Positions 1 to 9,494 are shown, counted from the stretch's first letter. The stretch is 45,150 nucleotides of DNA from Planctomycetales bacterium (GCA_007119795.1 SKOZ01000061.1:1-45150); one strand, 5' to 3'. The notes: a model not told the origin generated them from the letters alone. Numbers and translations are program-made.

Positions 1-164
1 ACCGCTTCCGGCTCGGCTGGTTCCGGCTCGGCTGGTTCCGGCTCCACCACTTCCGGCTCCACCGCTTCCGGCTCGGCTGGTTCCGGCTCCACCGCTTCCG
101 GCTCGGCGGCTTCCGGCTCCACCACTTCCGGCTCGGCCGCTTCCGGCTCGGCTGGTTCCGGCTC
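1..164 (-). repeat. 15-bp tandem repeat encoding EPE[P/A/V][A/V] pentapeptides
   Basis: About 11 head-to-tail 15-bp units, read on the minus strand as GAG CCG GAA followed by two variable codons. They give pentapeptides such as [10 protein letters not shown] and EPEVV, in frame inside the SurA-like gene. The array reaches the window edge, so its full length is unknown. The product is an acidic, proline-rich, probably extended linker. The near-identity of units at the DNA level suggests recent expansion and contraction by slippage. Confidence 0.9.
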
Positions 165-1103
165 GAGAGTCTCGGCCTCCTCGATCAGCTCGCGGCCCTC
201 CTCGACCTCTTCTTCGCTCGGCTCTTCGGGAAGATCGGGCAGATCCATGCGGACCCACAAGCGGTCCTTGTTCTGTTCGTAGTGGCGGCGGGCCTCCTCT
301 TCGCTGATCGAATCAGGGTCCAGGAACGACTCGTAGTCGACTTTCAGGTATTCGAGAGCGACTCGGGGCGGCTCCCGGAAGCCGGGATGCGGTGACGCGG
401 GGTGGAAATGGCGCTCCCTGTGTTCGTCGAAGAACGCCCGCAACGTCGCCTCGTCGGGTTCCGGGACTTCGTCGGTGAAATCGGCGACGGGCACGGCGGC
501 GGCCTCGATCTGGGCGTTCCGCCGCAAGCGCTGGAAGTAGTCCCAGCGTTCGGCCGGGGTGGTGGGAAGGAGCGCGGGGACATGGAGATCGAGCAGCTTT
601 TGCGAGAGGAGGTGCAGGCGCATGGCATCGAAGAGCTGCCGCTCTGTCATCCCCACGGCTCCGATGATCTCCACGAGCTCCTGGTACGACAACTGGTCCC
701 CGGTCAGTTCGCGGATGTAGGCGTTGATCATCGTGTCGGTAACCACGATGCCCATCTCCTGGGCGCGCTCGGCAAAGAGCCAGAGGTCGACCACGTGGTC
801 CTCGTTGACCTCGCCGAATCGTTCCAGGTAGAAGCGGACGGCGAACTCCGAATTCGTGGCCTCCCAAACGACGCGCTCCAGGAAAGCCCGCAATTGATTG
901 CGGCGCGTCATCATGTGGTCGATCTGCTGCCACCGCAGATCACCGTAACGCGCCGTCCTCACCAAGACGGGGTTTTGCTCCGGCCCCCGCCCGACCATGC
1001 GCACGAGGACGTCCGCCAAGACGAAGGCGAAGATCGCCAGAATGGCCGTGGCGGCAATGAGGACTTTCTTGTTTTTTCTAAAAACAGAAAACGGACTAGC
1101 CAT
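1..1103 (-). CDS. Membrane-anchored SurA-N-like chaperone/peptidyl-prolyl isomerase (3' end outside window)
   Basis: The minus-strand frame is open from ATG 1103 to the window edge (367 codons, no stop). Residues 1-12 are basic ([12 protein letters not shown]), and residues 13-32 form one membrane helix ([20 protein letters not shown]). An alpha-helical SurA/PpiD N-terminal-like region follows at about 45-270, with heptad-like stretches and the segment [20 protein letters not shown]. After about residue 310 it becomes Glu-rich and then the EPEPA-type repeat. The parvulin domain, if present, would lie beyond the edge. I recognise the N-terminus as a type common in planctomycetes. The inferred role is as a periplasm-facing folding factor for exported proteins. 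A GAGGA ribosome site lies about 11 bases before the ATG. The gene is divergent from topA. Confidence 0.7.
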   Translation of the reverse strand, partial: MASPFSVFRKNKKVLIAATAILAIFAFVLADVLVRMVGRGPEQNPVLVRTARYGDLRWQQIDHMMTRRNQLRAFLERVVWEATNSEFAVRFYLERFGEVNEDHVVDLWLFAERAQEMGIVVTDTMINAYIRELTGDQLSYQELVEIIGAVGMTERQLFDAMRLHLLSQKLLDLHVPALLPTTPAERWDYFQRLRRNAQIEAAAVPVADFTDEVPEPDEATLRAFFDEHRERHFHPASPHPGFREPPRVALEYLKVDYESFLDPDSISEEEARRHYEQNKDRLWVRMDLPDLPEEPSEEEVEEGRELIEEAETLEPEPAEPEAAEPEVVEPEAAEPEAVEPEPAEPEAVEPEVVEPEPAEPEPAEPEA

Positions 1104-1416
1104 AGGGACTTAATTCCTCAGAGGGGTTTTTGCCGGCTCCCCAAACCTGAACTTGACACGCCACGTATGGAGACATAAATCATCGGGGGCATGGAACCGG
1201 CCAGCGCCACAACTTAGGCATTCTAAGACCCATCGGCGCAAATGCAATCCCAGTTGGACACTACGCCGCTTCCCGACGGCGAAATCATCACGAGGGTGGC
1301 TCTGTACGGCCCGCATTGGGGGGTCGTTTCCCTCTGGTGCGGACCCTTTTGGGTGCTAGAATTTGCCACTCCGCCACTTCCCAGCCTCGACCGGCCGTAC
1401 TCCACGGATCCACCTC
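1104..1416. other. Divergent intergenic region between the SurA-like gene and topA
   Basis: This 313-bp stretch carries no credible coding sequence. It is less GC-rich than the genes around it and holds two plus-strand promoter-like sites for topA. One is TTGACA at 1153 with TAAATC 17 bases downstream. The other is a TAGAAT -10-like box at 1357-1362 with no convincing -35. I saw no clear promoter for the SurA-like gene beyond the ribosome site. Confidence 0.6.
1153..1181 (+). promoter_or_regulatory. Candidate sigma70-type promoter upstream of topA
   Basis: A perfect -35 box TTGACA (1153-1158) is followed after exactly 17 bases by TAAATC (1176-1181), a weak -10 box. The start would leave a leader of roughly 230 bases before topA. 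The closer TAGAAT at 1357-1362 may be the main -10 instead. Confidence 0.4.
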
Positions 1417-4164
1417 ATGGCGAAGCGCAGCAGCAACCGCCCCGCAAACCCCCTGGTCATTGTCGAATCGCCGGCCAAGGCGCGTACGATCGCCCGCTTT
1501 CTCGGCCGCGACTACACCATCGAGGCCAGCATCGGCCACATTCGCGACCTCCCCCAGGGGGCCCGCGAGGTCCCGGCAAAATACAAGGGGGAGCAGTGGG
1601 CCCACCTGGGCGTCAACGTAGAGAGGGACTTCGAACCGATCTACATCGTCCCCCGGGAAAAGACCAAGCAGGTCCGCAAGCTCAAAGACCTGCTGAAGGA
1701 GGCCACCGAGCTCTATCTGGCTACCGACGAAGACCGCGAGGGAGAAGCGATTAGCTGGCACCTTTGCCAGGAGCTCCGGCCCCAGGTGCCCGTCCGCCGG
1801 CTGGTCTTCCACGAGATCACCGAAGAGGCGATCCGCGAGGCCCTGTCACACCCCCGCGAGATCGACGAGACCCTGGTCCGCGCCCAGGAAGCGCGGCGGA
1901 TCGTCGATCGGCTCTACGGCTACGAGGTCTCGCCGCTCCTGTGGCGGAAGGTCCGCCCCCGGCTCTCGGCGGGGAGGGTGCAGAGCGTGGCGGTGCGGCT
2001 CATCGTCGAGCGCGAAAAGCAGCGGATGGCCTTCCGCTCGGCGACTTATTGGGACCTGCTGGGGAGCTTCGCCACGACGGGGGGCGAAGCCTTCGAGGCG
2101 ACGCTGCTGTCGGTCGGCGGGCGGCAGATCCCCGGCTCGCGCGACTTCGACCCCGCCACCGGCGGGCTCAAGGATCCCGAGCTGCTGCTCCTCGGGGAAG
2201 GCGAGGCCCGCGACCTCCGCGCGCGGCTCCTGGCGGCGGACTGCCGGGTCGAGGAGGTCGAAGACAAGCCCTACACCACGCGGCCCTACCCACCGTTCAC
2301 CACCAGCACCCTGCAGCAGGAGGCGAACCGGAAGTTCGGCTTCACCGCCCGCCACACGATGACGCTGGCGCAGAGCCTCTACGAGAACGGGCGGATCACC
2401 TACATGCGGACCGACTCGACGAACCTGGCAGCCGTGGCCGTCGAGGCCGCCCGCGAGCTGGTGGCCGCACAGTACGGCGTGGAGTACCTCTCCCCCCAGC
2501 CGCGGAGCTACCAGACGAAGGTCCGCAACGCCCAGGAGGCCCACGAGGCCATCCGCCCCGTCGGTCACCCCTTCGATCTGCCGGAAACGCTCCGCGGGCA
2601 GCTCGGCGCCGACGAGTTCAAGCTCTACGATCTCATCTGGAAACGGACCATCGCCAGCCAGATGGCCGATGCCCGCGGCCACCGCATCACGATCACCGTG
2701 CGCCTCGGCGACGCCCTCTTCCAGGTGAGCGGCAAGACGATCGAGTTCCCCGGTTACCTGCGTGCCTACGTGGAGGGCTCCGACGATCCCCAGGCGCAGC
2801 TCGCCGACCGCGAGGTGCTCCTCCCCGCCGTCAAGGCCGACGACGCCCTCGCCTGCCGCGTGCTGGAACCGAAAGGGCACACCACGCAACCCCCAAACCG
2901 CTTCAGCGAGGCCTCGTTGACGCGCACCCTCGAGGAGTTGGGGATCGGCCGCCCCAGCACCTACGCCTCGATCATCGACACGATCCTGGCCCGCGAGTAC
3001 GTCTTCAAGCGGGGCAACGCCCTGGTGCCCACGTGGGTGGCGTTCGCCGTCTCGCAACTGCTCGAGCAGCACCTCCCCGACCTGGTGAACTACGACTTCA
3101 CCGCGGAAATGGAGGATGAGCTCGACGCCATCAGCCGCGGCGAGCTGGGACACGTCGAGTACCTGAAGCGTTTCTACTTCGGCAACGATCACCCGGGCCT
3201 GAAGCAGCAGCTGACCGACAAGGTGGACCGGATCGAGGCCCGCGACGTGAGCCGCATCTTCATCGGCCAGCCCGAGGGCCCCGATGAACGAGGCGAGCCG
3301 GTCTACGTTCGCGTGGGGCGGTACGGCCCCTTCGTGGAACAGGGCAACCGGCGGGCGAGCATCCCCGAGAACACGGCGCCCGACGAGATCACTTTGGAAC
3401 GGGCTCTGGAACTGCTCGATAAGGCAGCCCAGGGCGACGAGCCCCTGGGCTACTGCCCGCAGACCGGCAAGCCGGTCTACCTGAAAACGGGCCGCTTCGG
3501 CCCTTACGTGCAGCGGGGCGACGCGAAGGACGACGATAAGCCGCAGAACGCCTCCCTCCTCAAAGGGATGCGCCCGGAAGACGTCGACCTGAAGACGGCG
3601 CTGGAGCTCCTGGCACTGCCTCGCGAACTGGGTACGCACCCCGAAGCGGGCGAGCCGGTGCTGGCCCACAACGGCCGCTACGGGCCCTTCATCCGCTGCG
3701 GCGGCGAGACCCGCTCCCTGCCGCCCGAGCTTTCACCGCTGGAGATCACGCTCGAGCAGGCCCGGGAGCTTCTCGCCCAGCCGAAGACGCGAGCCAAGGC
3801 CGCCACGCGGCGGAGAGAGCCGATCCGCACCTTCGAACCTTCGCCGGTCACCGGCAACCCCGTGCAGTTGCTCGACGGCCGCTACGGCCCGTACGTTACC
3901 GACGGAACCACCAATGCCTCGCTGCCCCGAGGGAGCACGCCGGCGGACGTCTCCTTCGAACAGGCACTCGACCTCCTCGCCGAACGGGCCGCCGCCGGCC
4001 CCAGCCGCCGCACGGCGCGGAAGAAGACCGCGAAGAAGGCGGCCAAGAAGACCACGAAGAAGACGGCCAAGCGAAGCACGAAAAAGGCGGCCCGGAAGAA
4101 GACCACCAAGGCCGCGAGGACCACCCGCGCCGCCGGAAAGCAATCCCCGGCCGACGATTCGTAG
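1417..4164 (+). CDS. topA: DNA topoisomerase I (type IA)
   Basis: This enzyme of 915 residues relaxes negative supercoils. The Toprim domain is at 13-150, with VIVESPAKA at 14-22 and the metal site DEDREG at 104-109. The active-site tyrosine is Y329 in GRITYMRTDST. The C-terminus has no Cys4 zinc fingers but four Topo_C repeats, such as GEPVYVRVGRYGPFVEQG and GNPVQLLDGRYGPYVTDG. It ends in a tail of about 45 residues rich in Lys, Ala and Thr that resembles a histone H1 tail. The start was set at MAKRSS. The frame is open for 18 codons upstream, but that part is not conserved-looking and would place the start on the TAGAAT box. The gene is convergent with the heparinase-like gene. Confidence 0.96.
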   Translation: MAKRSSNRPANPLVIVESPAKARTIARFLGRDYTIEASIGHIRDLPQGAREVPAKYKGEQWAHLGVNVERDFEPIYIVPREKTKQVRKLKDLLKEATELYLATDEDREGEAISWHLCQELRPQVPVRRLVFHEITEEAIREALSHPREIDETLVRAQEARRIVDRLYGYEVSPLLWRKVRPRLSAGRVQSVAVRLIVEREKQRMAFRSATYWDLLGSFATTGGEAFEATLLSVGGRQIPGSRDFDPATGGLKDPELLLLGEGEARDLRARLLAADCRVEEVEDKPYTTRPYPPFTTSTLQQEANRKFGFTARHTMTLAQSLYENGRITYMRTDSTNLAAVAVEAARELVAAQYGVEYLSPQPRSYQTKVRNAQEAHEAIRPVGHPFDLPETLRGQLGADEFKLYDLIWKRTIASQMADARGHRITITVRLGDALFQVSGKTIEFPGYLRAYVEGSDDPQAQLADREVLLPAVKADDALACRVLEPKGHTTQPPNRFSEASLTRTLEELGIGRPSTYASIIDTILAREYVFKRGNALVPTWVAFAVSQLLEQHLPDLVNYDFTAEMEDELDAISRGELGHVEYLKRFYFGNDHPGLKQQLTDKVDRIEARDVSRIFIGQPEGPDERGEPVYVRVGRYGPFVEQGNRRASIPENTAPDEITLERALELLDKAAQGDEPLGYCPQTGKPVYLKTGRFGPYVQRGDAKDDDKPQNASLLKGMRPEDVDLKTALELLALPRELGTHPEAGEPVLAHNGRYGPFIRCGGETRSLPPELSPLEITLEQARELLAQPKTRAKAATRRREPIRTFEPSPVTGNPVQLLDGRYGPYVTDGTTNASLPRGSTPADVSFEQALDLLAERAAAGPSRRTARKKTAKKAAKKTTKKTAKRSTKKAARKKTTKAARTTRAAGKQSPADDS

Positions 4165-4219
4165 CCCCGGGAAAGCGGGAGCGGGGAAGGGCGAAGGCGA
4201 CGCGCCGGGCGATCGATCC

Positions 4220-6196
4220 CTACGGCCGCACGGCCACGTCCAGGCGGTCCTTGGCGAACGTCACGCGGGCAGTCCCCACGGTCACCTCGACGGCACCGGC
4301 CGCGGCGCTCGCTCGGGCGCGGGGAACGGAGTCTGTGGCGGCGTCGGCGGTGGTGAGCACATGGAGGAAAAAGTCCTGCCGCGCGGCTTCGCCGGGGGAG
4401 ATTTCGATCCGGCACTGGGGCGCCGGCCCGGTATCGCGAGCCGGCGGGAAGTGCTGCCCGTCGTAACGGTACAGGTCGTCGCCGTGGGCGAGACGGGTCT
4501 CGGCGGTTGCCGGCAGCAGCGTCTCGATGAAGAGCCGCCCGGGGCCGTGGGTGACCACCAGCCGCCCGTCGTGCTCGTCGGGCACGCGCATCGCATGCAG
4601 GAGCCAGGTCTTCTTCAGTTCCGGCCGGGTGGAGCGCACGCGGTCGAAGATCACGAAGGTGTCGGGGCGCAGGTAGACGATCTGGCGGGTGAACTCTTCG
4701 AGCTTGGCGGCGCGGTAGGAGCGGGTCGCGTCGGCCGCCAGGTAGAGGTAATCGCCGCGGTCCTCGAAGGCGGTGATGCGGGCCACCTCGTAGAGGTCGC
4801 GCCGCGCGTGCCAGGCTTCGGCGTCGGCGACGGCGCCGTTGTGGTGCGGCCAGTCGTGGTGCTGCCCGCCATCGTTGCCGGTGACGGTGCCGGCGCGGAT
4901 GCCGGGCCAGGTCTCCTCGGGATCGAGGACGAGAATCGTGTTGTGGGCGATGGTGCGGAGGTGGTAGTTCACGTCGTGCCGCGTGCCGAAGCCGTCGTAA
5001 TGGCCGCCGTCGCCGGCCAGTTCGGCGTGCTTGAAGAAGACGAAATGGGCGTTGTCGAGGTGCTGGTGGGCGGTGAACCGCGAGCCCGCGCGGAAGAAGA
5101 AGTACGTGGCGTCCTCGTCCCAGGCGCTGCGGGCATAGACGTGCCCCGGACCGGAGCTGTGGTGGGCGAGGGGGAAGCCCTCCAGATCGCCCGGGGGCAC
5201 GGTGGTGTCGCGCCAGAGGAAGTCCTTGTAGGCGTTGTTGCCCACGCTGCTGCGAGGGGTGGTCTCGTTGAAGGCGTGGACCGCCCGGTGGGCCGGGTCG
5301 TCGCGAAAGCGGTTCACGAGGATGCGGCGGGCGGAGAGGGCCTTGTCGCGGTCGCCGCCGAAGCGTCGCCCGCCGCCGTCACCCATGGGCACCGGCCGCC
5401 GCGAACCGTATTCGGCGATACCGGGGTACATCTCGAACATCCCCGCCACCGCCCGCTGTTCGAAGAACCGCGGCGCCAGGGCGTAGTAGTCGATGCCTTC
5501 GCAACGGCGGGCCACCTCGCAGAAGACGAGCCACTCGTAGAGCCAGTAGTGGATGTAGTAGCCCTCGGCCCATCCGCCCCCCGCCCCGGCCCGTTCCAGC
5601 GCCGGGGCGGCCCGCTCGCGGAATTCCTCCTCCAGCGCCGCGAGGATCTCCGCCGCCCGCGGGTTCTCGTAGTAGGTGGCGTAGCAGGCCAGGCCGATCC
5701 CCCAGTTCTTGTAGCCGTACCAGCCGTTGTGGAAGACGTGGGTCTCGGAATCGACGTTGGCGTCCACGGTGCGGTTGATGTACTCGACCAGCCGCTGCCG
5801 CTCGCCGTCGCTCCAGACGGCGTGGCCGTGGTCGTAGGCGATCGCGGCCAGCGCCAGGTCGGCGGCGAAGGGGGTATGGCCCACCCGGATGGGGCCGTCG
5901 ACGTAGCGCATCACCACGGCCTTCGCTTCGCGGGCCAGGGCTTCGTCCTCCTCGATGGCCGCCACCAGCGATAATGAGACGACCTTGGTATGGTCGTCGG
6001 CCTCGCCGCCGCGGGCCACGGCGACGACGCGGCGGTAGGCCTCGGGCCGCTCCTCCGCCAGGCGCACGAGCCGCTCCCGGGAGCCGAACAGCCGCGGGTG
6101 CTCGCGGGGAACGGCATGGCGGTCTTCTCCCTGCGCCGCCAGAGAGGAGCCCAGCGAAACGGCGGCGAGCAGCAGGTACGTCCGAGCGCATGGCAT
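4220..6196 (-). CDS. Exported heparinase II/III-like polysaccharide lyase
   Basis: The 658-residue protein starts with a signal peptide (residues 1 to about 21, hydrophobic core YLLLAAVSLGSSLAA). Next comes an alpha/alpha-toroid-like region with aromatic-rich motifs such as GYYIHYWLYEWLVF near 220. A C-terminal beta domain carries the heparinase II/III hallmark around FTAHQHLDNAHFVFFKH and HNTILVLDP. Enzymes of this family (PL12/PL21-like) cleave uronic-acid-containing polysaccharides by beta-elimination. The substrate cannot be read from sequence, though sulfated or uronate glycans are plausible for a planctomycete. The start has GGAGG 9 bases upstream. It lies 54 bases below the metallopeptidase-like gene on the same strand and may be co-transcribed. 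Confidence 0.85.
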   Translation of the reverse strand: MPCARTYLLLAAVSLGSSLAAQGEDRHAVPREHPRLFGSRERLVRLAEERPEAYRRVVAVARGGEADDHTKVVSLSLVAAIEEDEALAREAKAVVMRYVDGPIRVGHTPFAADLALAAIAYDHGHAVWSDGERQRLVEYINRTVDANVDSETHVFHNGWYGYKNWGIGLACYATYYENPRAAEILAALEEEFRERAAPALERAGAGGGWAEGYYIHYWLYEWLVFCEVARRCEGIDYYALAPRFFEQRAVAGMFEMYPGIAEYGSRRPVPMGDGGGRRFGGDRDKALSARRILVNRFRDDPAHRAVHAFNETTPRSSVGNNAYKDFLWRDTTVPPGDLEGFPLAHHSSGPGHVYARSAWDEDATYFFFRAGSRFTAHQHLDNAHFVFFKHAELAGDGGHYDGFGTRHDVNYHLRTIAHNTILVLDPEETWPGIRAGTVTGNDGGQHHDWPHHNGAVADAEAWHARRDLYEVARITAFEDRGDYLYLAADATRSYRAAKLEEFTRQIVYLRPDTFVIFDRVRSTRPELKKTWLLHAMRVPDEHDGRLVVTHGPGRLFIETLLPATAETRLAHGDDLYRYDGQHFPPARDTGPAPQCRIEISPGEAARQDFFLHVLTTADAATDSVPRARASAAAGAVEVTVGTARVTFAKDRLDVAVRP

Positions 6197-6250
6197 GGCG
6201 TGGGTCCTCCAGTAGCGGGAAGGTGTCTACGACCCGCAAGTCGCGCTTGC

Positions 6251-6925
6251 TCAGTCGAGAGGAATCAGCCGCGGTGTGCGAATACGCGCACCATAGACGC
6301 CGCCGTAGCGGTCGACCAGTTCGTGGAAGCGCATGTGGAGAAAGCCGGCCTCGGCCGCCGGGGGCGCCGTGGCCAGGTAGCGATCGGTAAGGGCCTCCAC
6401 GGCGGCGTCGAACTGCTTCTGGGAGCGCCCGTGGGCGTAGCAGCGGCCGCCCAGGCGCCGCAGGTCGCCGTCGAACCGCGGCCCGATGTGCCAGAGCTCA
6501 TGGACGATGGTGACGAGCTTCTCGCGAAAACCGAGGTCCAGGAACCGCGGCAGGTAGAAGCTCAAGAGGTAGAGGGCTTCGCCTTGTGGACCGGCAATGC
6601 GCTGGATGCGGTATCGGCGGCCCCGGCGGACGGTGTATTCTTCCCCGCCGGCGAACCGCAGCGGGGTCAGGGTGGCGAAGACGCCGTGGCGGCCGGGCCT
6701 GCGGGCCTGGACAAAGCGGATCGCCACGCGCGCCAAATCGATGTGCCCCAAGGCGTCCACGCGACGGACGATGTCGTCGCAGACGGCGCGCGCGGCGGTC
6801 GTGAAGTCGAATGCGGTTTGCGCCGCGACGGGCGGGCCATCGGCAAGGCACCCCGACGACCCCCCTTTTCGAGGGATCGCAGCCGGCGGTTGGCGGCCGT
6901 GCGGCGGACGTCGTGGCAAGCCCAT
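6251..6925 (-). CDS. Putative zinc metallopeptidase with HELWH motif
   Basis: The protein has 224 residues and no signal peptide or membrane segment. A central VTIVHELWHIGPRFDG stretch (about 138-153) gives an HExxH zinc site, with further His and Asp residues after it (RCYAHGRSQKQFD). The short, compact fold with this spacing resembles the putative metallopeptidases of the 'phage metallopeptidase' type rather than SprT. This assignment is by motif only. ATG 6925 is preceded by GGGAG at 7 bases. It begins 28 bases after the rplQ stop on the same strand, so it probably rides on the alpha-operon transcript. No substrate can be proposed. Confidence 0.6.
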   Translation of the reverse strand: MGLPRRPPHGRQPPAAIPRKGGSSGCLADGPPVAAQTAFDFTTAARAVCDDIVRRVDALGHIDLARVAIRFVQARRPGRHGVFATLTPLRFAGGEEYTVRRGRRYRIQRIAGPQGEALYLLSFYLPRFLDLGFREKLVTIVHELWHIGPRFDGDLRRLGGRCYAHGRSQKQFDAAVEALTDRYLATAPPAAEAGFLHMRFHELVDRYGGVYGARIRTPRLIPLD

Positions 6926-6953
6926 CCGCGTCTCCCGCGGTCAGGGACCCAGG

Positions 6954-7658
6954 TCAGTCGTTCTTCGGCGTACCGCCGGCCCCCTCGTCGGTGCCCTCCT
7001 CATCAGCGATATCCTCCGCAGGAGCGTCGGAGGGCTCTTCCTCGGTTGCCACCGCCACCTCTTCCTCTTCGGCGGCGGGGGGCGGCGCTTCGAAGCTGGG
7101 CTTCAGCGCCGGGGCGTAGCGACGACCGAAGCGCGCGTCGTCCTCCCCGACCAACTGGAGGATGGCGCGGGTGCCGGCGTCGCCCAAGCGCGGTTTGGCG
7201 AGGCGGAGGATCCGCGTGTAGCCGCCGGGGCGGTCCACGTAGCGGGGGGCGACATCGTCGAAGAGGACTTTCACCGCCTGGCGATCGCCCAAGAGCCGCA
7301 GGCACCGGCGGCGCGCCGCCAGAGCCGGCGCCATGGTGCGGTTCCACTCCTGCCAGCCCGTCCCCTGCCGCCACTCCCGCCAGGCGTCGCTGTAGCGGTC
7401 GGCATCGGTGGCGAGGCTTTCGGCCGCCTCGATGTGGGGCAGGGCGCGGCGGGCGATGGTAATGCACCGCTCCACGAGGGGGCGCACCTCCTTGGCCTTG
7501 GCAAGCGTGGTGACGATCCGCCCCCTGACTTTGGGGGTGTTGTTGTCGCCTTCCGCGTTGCGCTCGGTGAGAAAGAGCGCCGCGGCCAGGTTTCTCAGCA
7601 GGGCGCGCTGGTGCTTGGGATTACGGCCCAGTGTGCGGCCGGTCTTGCGATGTCGCAT
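6954..7658 (-). CDS. rplQ: Ribosomal protein L17, enlarged
   Basis: L17 of the large subunit, near the tunnel exit. The start MRHRKTGRTLGRNPKHQRAL and the end block RPGGYTRILRLAKPRLGD are clear family signatures. At 234 residues it is almost twice the usual length of about 120. There is a short insertion near residues 33-45. A larger one of about 40 residues lies around 78-118 (rich in Trp, Arg and Glu, including WREWRQGTGWQEWN). An acidic tail of about 45 residues closes the protein. It is the last ribosomal gene of the cluster and follows rpoA, as in most bacteria. Confidence 0.95.
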   Translation of the reverse strand: MRHRKTGRTLGRNPKHQRALLRNLAAALFLTERNAEGDNNTPKVRGRIVTTLAKAKEVRPLVERCITIARRALPHIEAAESLATDADRYSDAWREWRQGTGWQEWNRTMAPALAARRRCLRLLGDRQAVKVLFDDVAPRYVDRPGGYTRILRLAKPRLGDAGTRAILQLVGEDDARFGRRYAPALKPSFEAPPPAAEEEEVAVATEEEPSDAPAEDIADEEGTDEGAGGTPKND

Positions 7659-7704
7659 GGCAGTGGCTATTCCGTGGCAGTAATCTCGGCGGGCCGGGAG
7701 GCGC

Positions 7705-8700
7705 TCACAGGGGGGCAGCCGGGGCCGGCGGCAGCCGCAGCCCCAGCTTCAGGCCGAGGGCGGTGAGCTTCTCGCGGACCTCGGTGAGCGTCGTTTCCCC
7801 GAAGTTGCGGACCTCGAGGAGCTGCTCCTCCGTCCGCGTCACCAGGTCGCGAACCGTATGGATATTCTCCGACTCCAGGCAGTTCATGGCCCGCACGGAC
7901 AAGTCCAAGTCACTGAGGCCCATGGCGAGCTTGGCGTCGAGCGCTGGATCGAGTCCCCCGCCGACCCCGCGCGCCTCGGAGTGGACTCGGGGCCCCAGCT
8001 CCTGGTACTGGAGGAAGGGGTTGAGGTGCTTGCGGAGGATCTTGGCCGCCTCGACCAGTGCCATTTCCGGGTTTACGGCGCCGTTCGTCCAGATATCGAG
8101 GATCAGCTTGTCGTAGTTCGTCTTCTGGCCGACGCGGGTCTCCTCCACCTCGTGGCGGACGCGGACCACGGGACTGAAGGCGGCGTCGATGGGAATGGGG
8201 CCTACCTCGGGGGGGCTGGAGGTATGCTCCTCGGCAGGACTGTAGCCGCGGCCGTTTTCCACCACCATCTCCATGACGAAGGGCACGTCCTCCGTGAGGG
8301 TGGCGAGCACGAGGTCCCGGTTGATGACCTCGATGGCGTTGTCGGCGATCACGTCGGCACCGGTGACCACGCCCCGGTTGTGCTTGTCGACGCGGATCAC
8401 CCGCGTCTGTTCGCTATTGTTGCGGACCACCAGCGACTTCACGTTGAGCACGATCTCGCTGACGTCCTCGACGACACCCGGCAGAGAGCTGAACTCGTGC
8501 TGCGCCCCCTGGATGCGGACCTGGGTCACCGCGGACCCTTCCAGGCTGGAGAGGAGGATGCGTCGCAGGCTGTTGCCTACGCTCACGCCGAAACCGCGCT
8601 CGAAGGGTTCGGCGACGAACCTCCCGTAGGTCTCGGTCAAGGTGGCGCTGTCGCACGTCACTAGACTGGGCAACTCGAGTCCGCGCCATCGAATACGCAT
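7705..8700 (-). CDS. rpoA: RNA polymerase alpha subunit
   Basis: The 331-residue alpha subunit nucleates RNA polymerase assembly and contacts UP elements and activators. The N-terminal domain has [21 protein letters not shown]. The C-terminal domain (about 255-320) has [16 protein letters not shown] and the helix-hairpin [19 protein letters not shown]. The start at MRIRW is backed by GGAGG 9 bases upstream. The frame is open for 13 more codons upstream, but that extension covers the ribosome site. It sits between rpsD and rplQ, the classic alpha-operon order. Confidence 0.97.
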   Translation of the reverse strand: MRIRWRGLELPSLVTCDSATLTETYGRFVAEPFERGFGVSVGNSLRRILLSSLEGSAVTQVRIQGAQHEFSSLPGVVEDVSEIVLNVKSLVVRNNSEQTRVIRVDKHNRGVVTGADVIADNAIEVINRDLVLATLTEDVPFVMEMVVENGRGYSPAEEHTSSPPEVGPIPIDAAFSPVVRVRHEVEETRVGQKTNYDKLILDIWTNGAVNPEMALVEAAKILRKHLNPFLQYQELGPRVHSEARGVGGGLDPALDAKLAMGLSDLDLSVRAMNCLESENIHTVRDLVTRTEEQLLEVRNFGETTLTEVREKLTALGLKLGLRLPPAPAAPL

Positions 8701-8785
8701 AGCACAAAGCCTCCCTTTCGGGCGAACATCGTAAGGCACTTCGATTGCTTTGCGGCCGGCCGCCGGACTCCGGCCGCCGAAAGCC

Positions 8786-9412
8786 CTACTTCGAACAGAG
8801 CTCGACGATCAACTGCGGTTGCACGGGGATGGAAACTTCGGCCGCCTCCGGAACGCGGAGGAGATGCCCTTCCGGCTGGTCGCCGTCGACGAAGACCAGG
8901 AATTCGGGCACCTCGCGGTGGGACTCCGCCAGGTTGGCCTTGACCAGGGCAATGCTCTTCGACCGGTTCTTGACCCGGACGACGTCGCCCGGTCGCAGGA
9001 GGAAGCTGGGGACGTCGACGCGGCGGCCGTTGATCTGGATGTGCCCGTGGCTGATCAACTGCCGCGCTTCGGCACGCGACTGCCCGAAGCCCAAGCGGTG
9101 GACCACGTTGTCCAAGCGCCGCTCGAGCAGGCTCAAGAGCACCTCACCCGTGTTCCCCTTGGTTCGCTCCGCCTGCTCGAAATACTTGCGGAACTGGCGC
9201 TCCAGCACCCCGTAGTAGTGCTTGACCTTCTGTTTCTCGCGAAGGTGGATGCCGTAGTCGGTGAGCTTGCCGCGGCGGAAATTGTGCATTCCCGGCGGCG
9301 AATCGCGGCGCTCGAAGGCGCACTTGGGCGTGTCGCACCGCGATCCCTTCAGGAACAACTTGCCCCCCTCGCGCCGGCAAAGGCGGCAGACGGGCCCCGT
9401 GTAACGCGCCAT
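8786..9412 (-). CDS. rpsD: Ribosomal protein S4
   Basis: Primary 16S rRNA binder and, in many bacteria, the translational repressor of the alpha operon. The 208 residues include an intact Cys4 zinc site near the N-terminus (C9, C12, C26, C31 in CRLC...CDTPKC) and an S4 RNA-binding domain ([20 protein letters not shown]). It is therefore the zinc-binding C+ form. An A7 run on the plus strand (T7 in the transcript) lies in the rpsK-rpsD gap without a stem. Confidence 0.97.
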   Translation of the reverse strand: MARYTGPVCRLCRREGGKLFLKGSRCDTPKCAFERRDSPPGMHNFRRGKLTDYGIHLREKQKVKHYYGVLERQFRKYFEQAERTKGNTGEVLLSLLERRLDNVVHRLGFGQSRAEARQLISHGHIQINGRRVDVPSFLLRPGDVVRVKNRSKSIALVKANLAESHREVPEFLVFVDGDQPEGHLLRVPEAAEVSIPVQPQLIVELCSK

Positions 9413-9494
9413 AGTCGCTATTTGCTCCAGAACAAAGTCCTAGCAGTCAAAAAAACCCCTCTTCCTGGACGGCAGCGCGGCCCCCGGCTCGGCC

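Noticed and set aside
1..164. The left-edge repeat as a CRISPR array
   Set aside because: The units are adjacent with no spacers, stay in frame and code a regular pentapeptide.
402..1178. A 258-residue plus-strand frame at the left end
   Set aside because: It is antisense to the SurA-like gene, which has a membrane anchor, ribosome site and family pattern.
3914..5974. A 686-residue plus-strand frame over the topA end and the heparinase-like gene
   Set aside because: It crosses two real genes and has no domain. The minus-strand heparinase has a signal peptide and family motifs.
9449..9455. A7 run (T7 in the transcript) between rpsK and rpsD as a terminator
   Set aside because: No stem precedes the T run and the operon continues into rpsD and rpoA.
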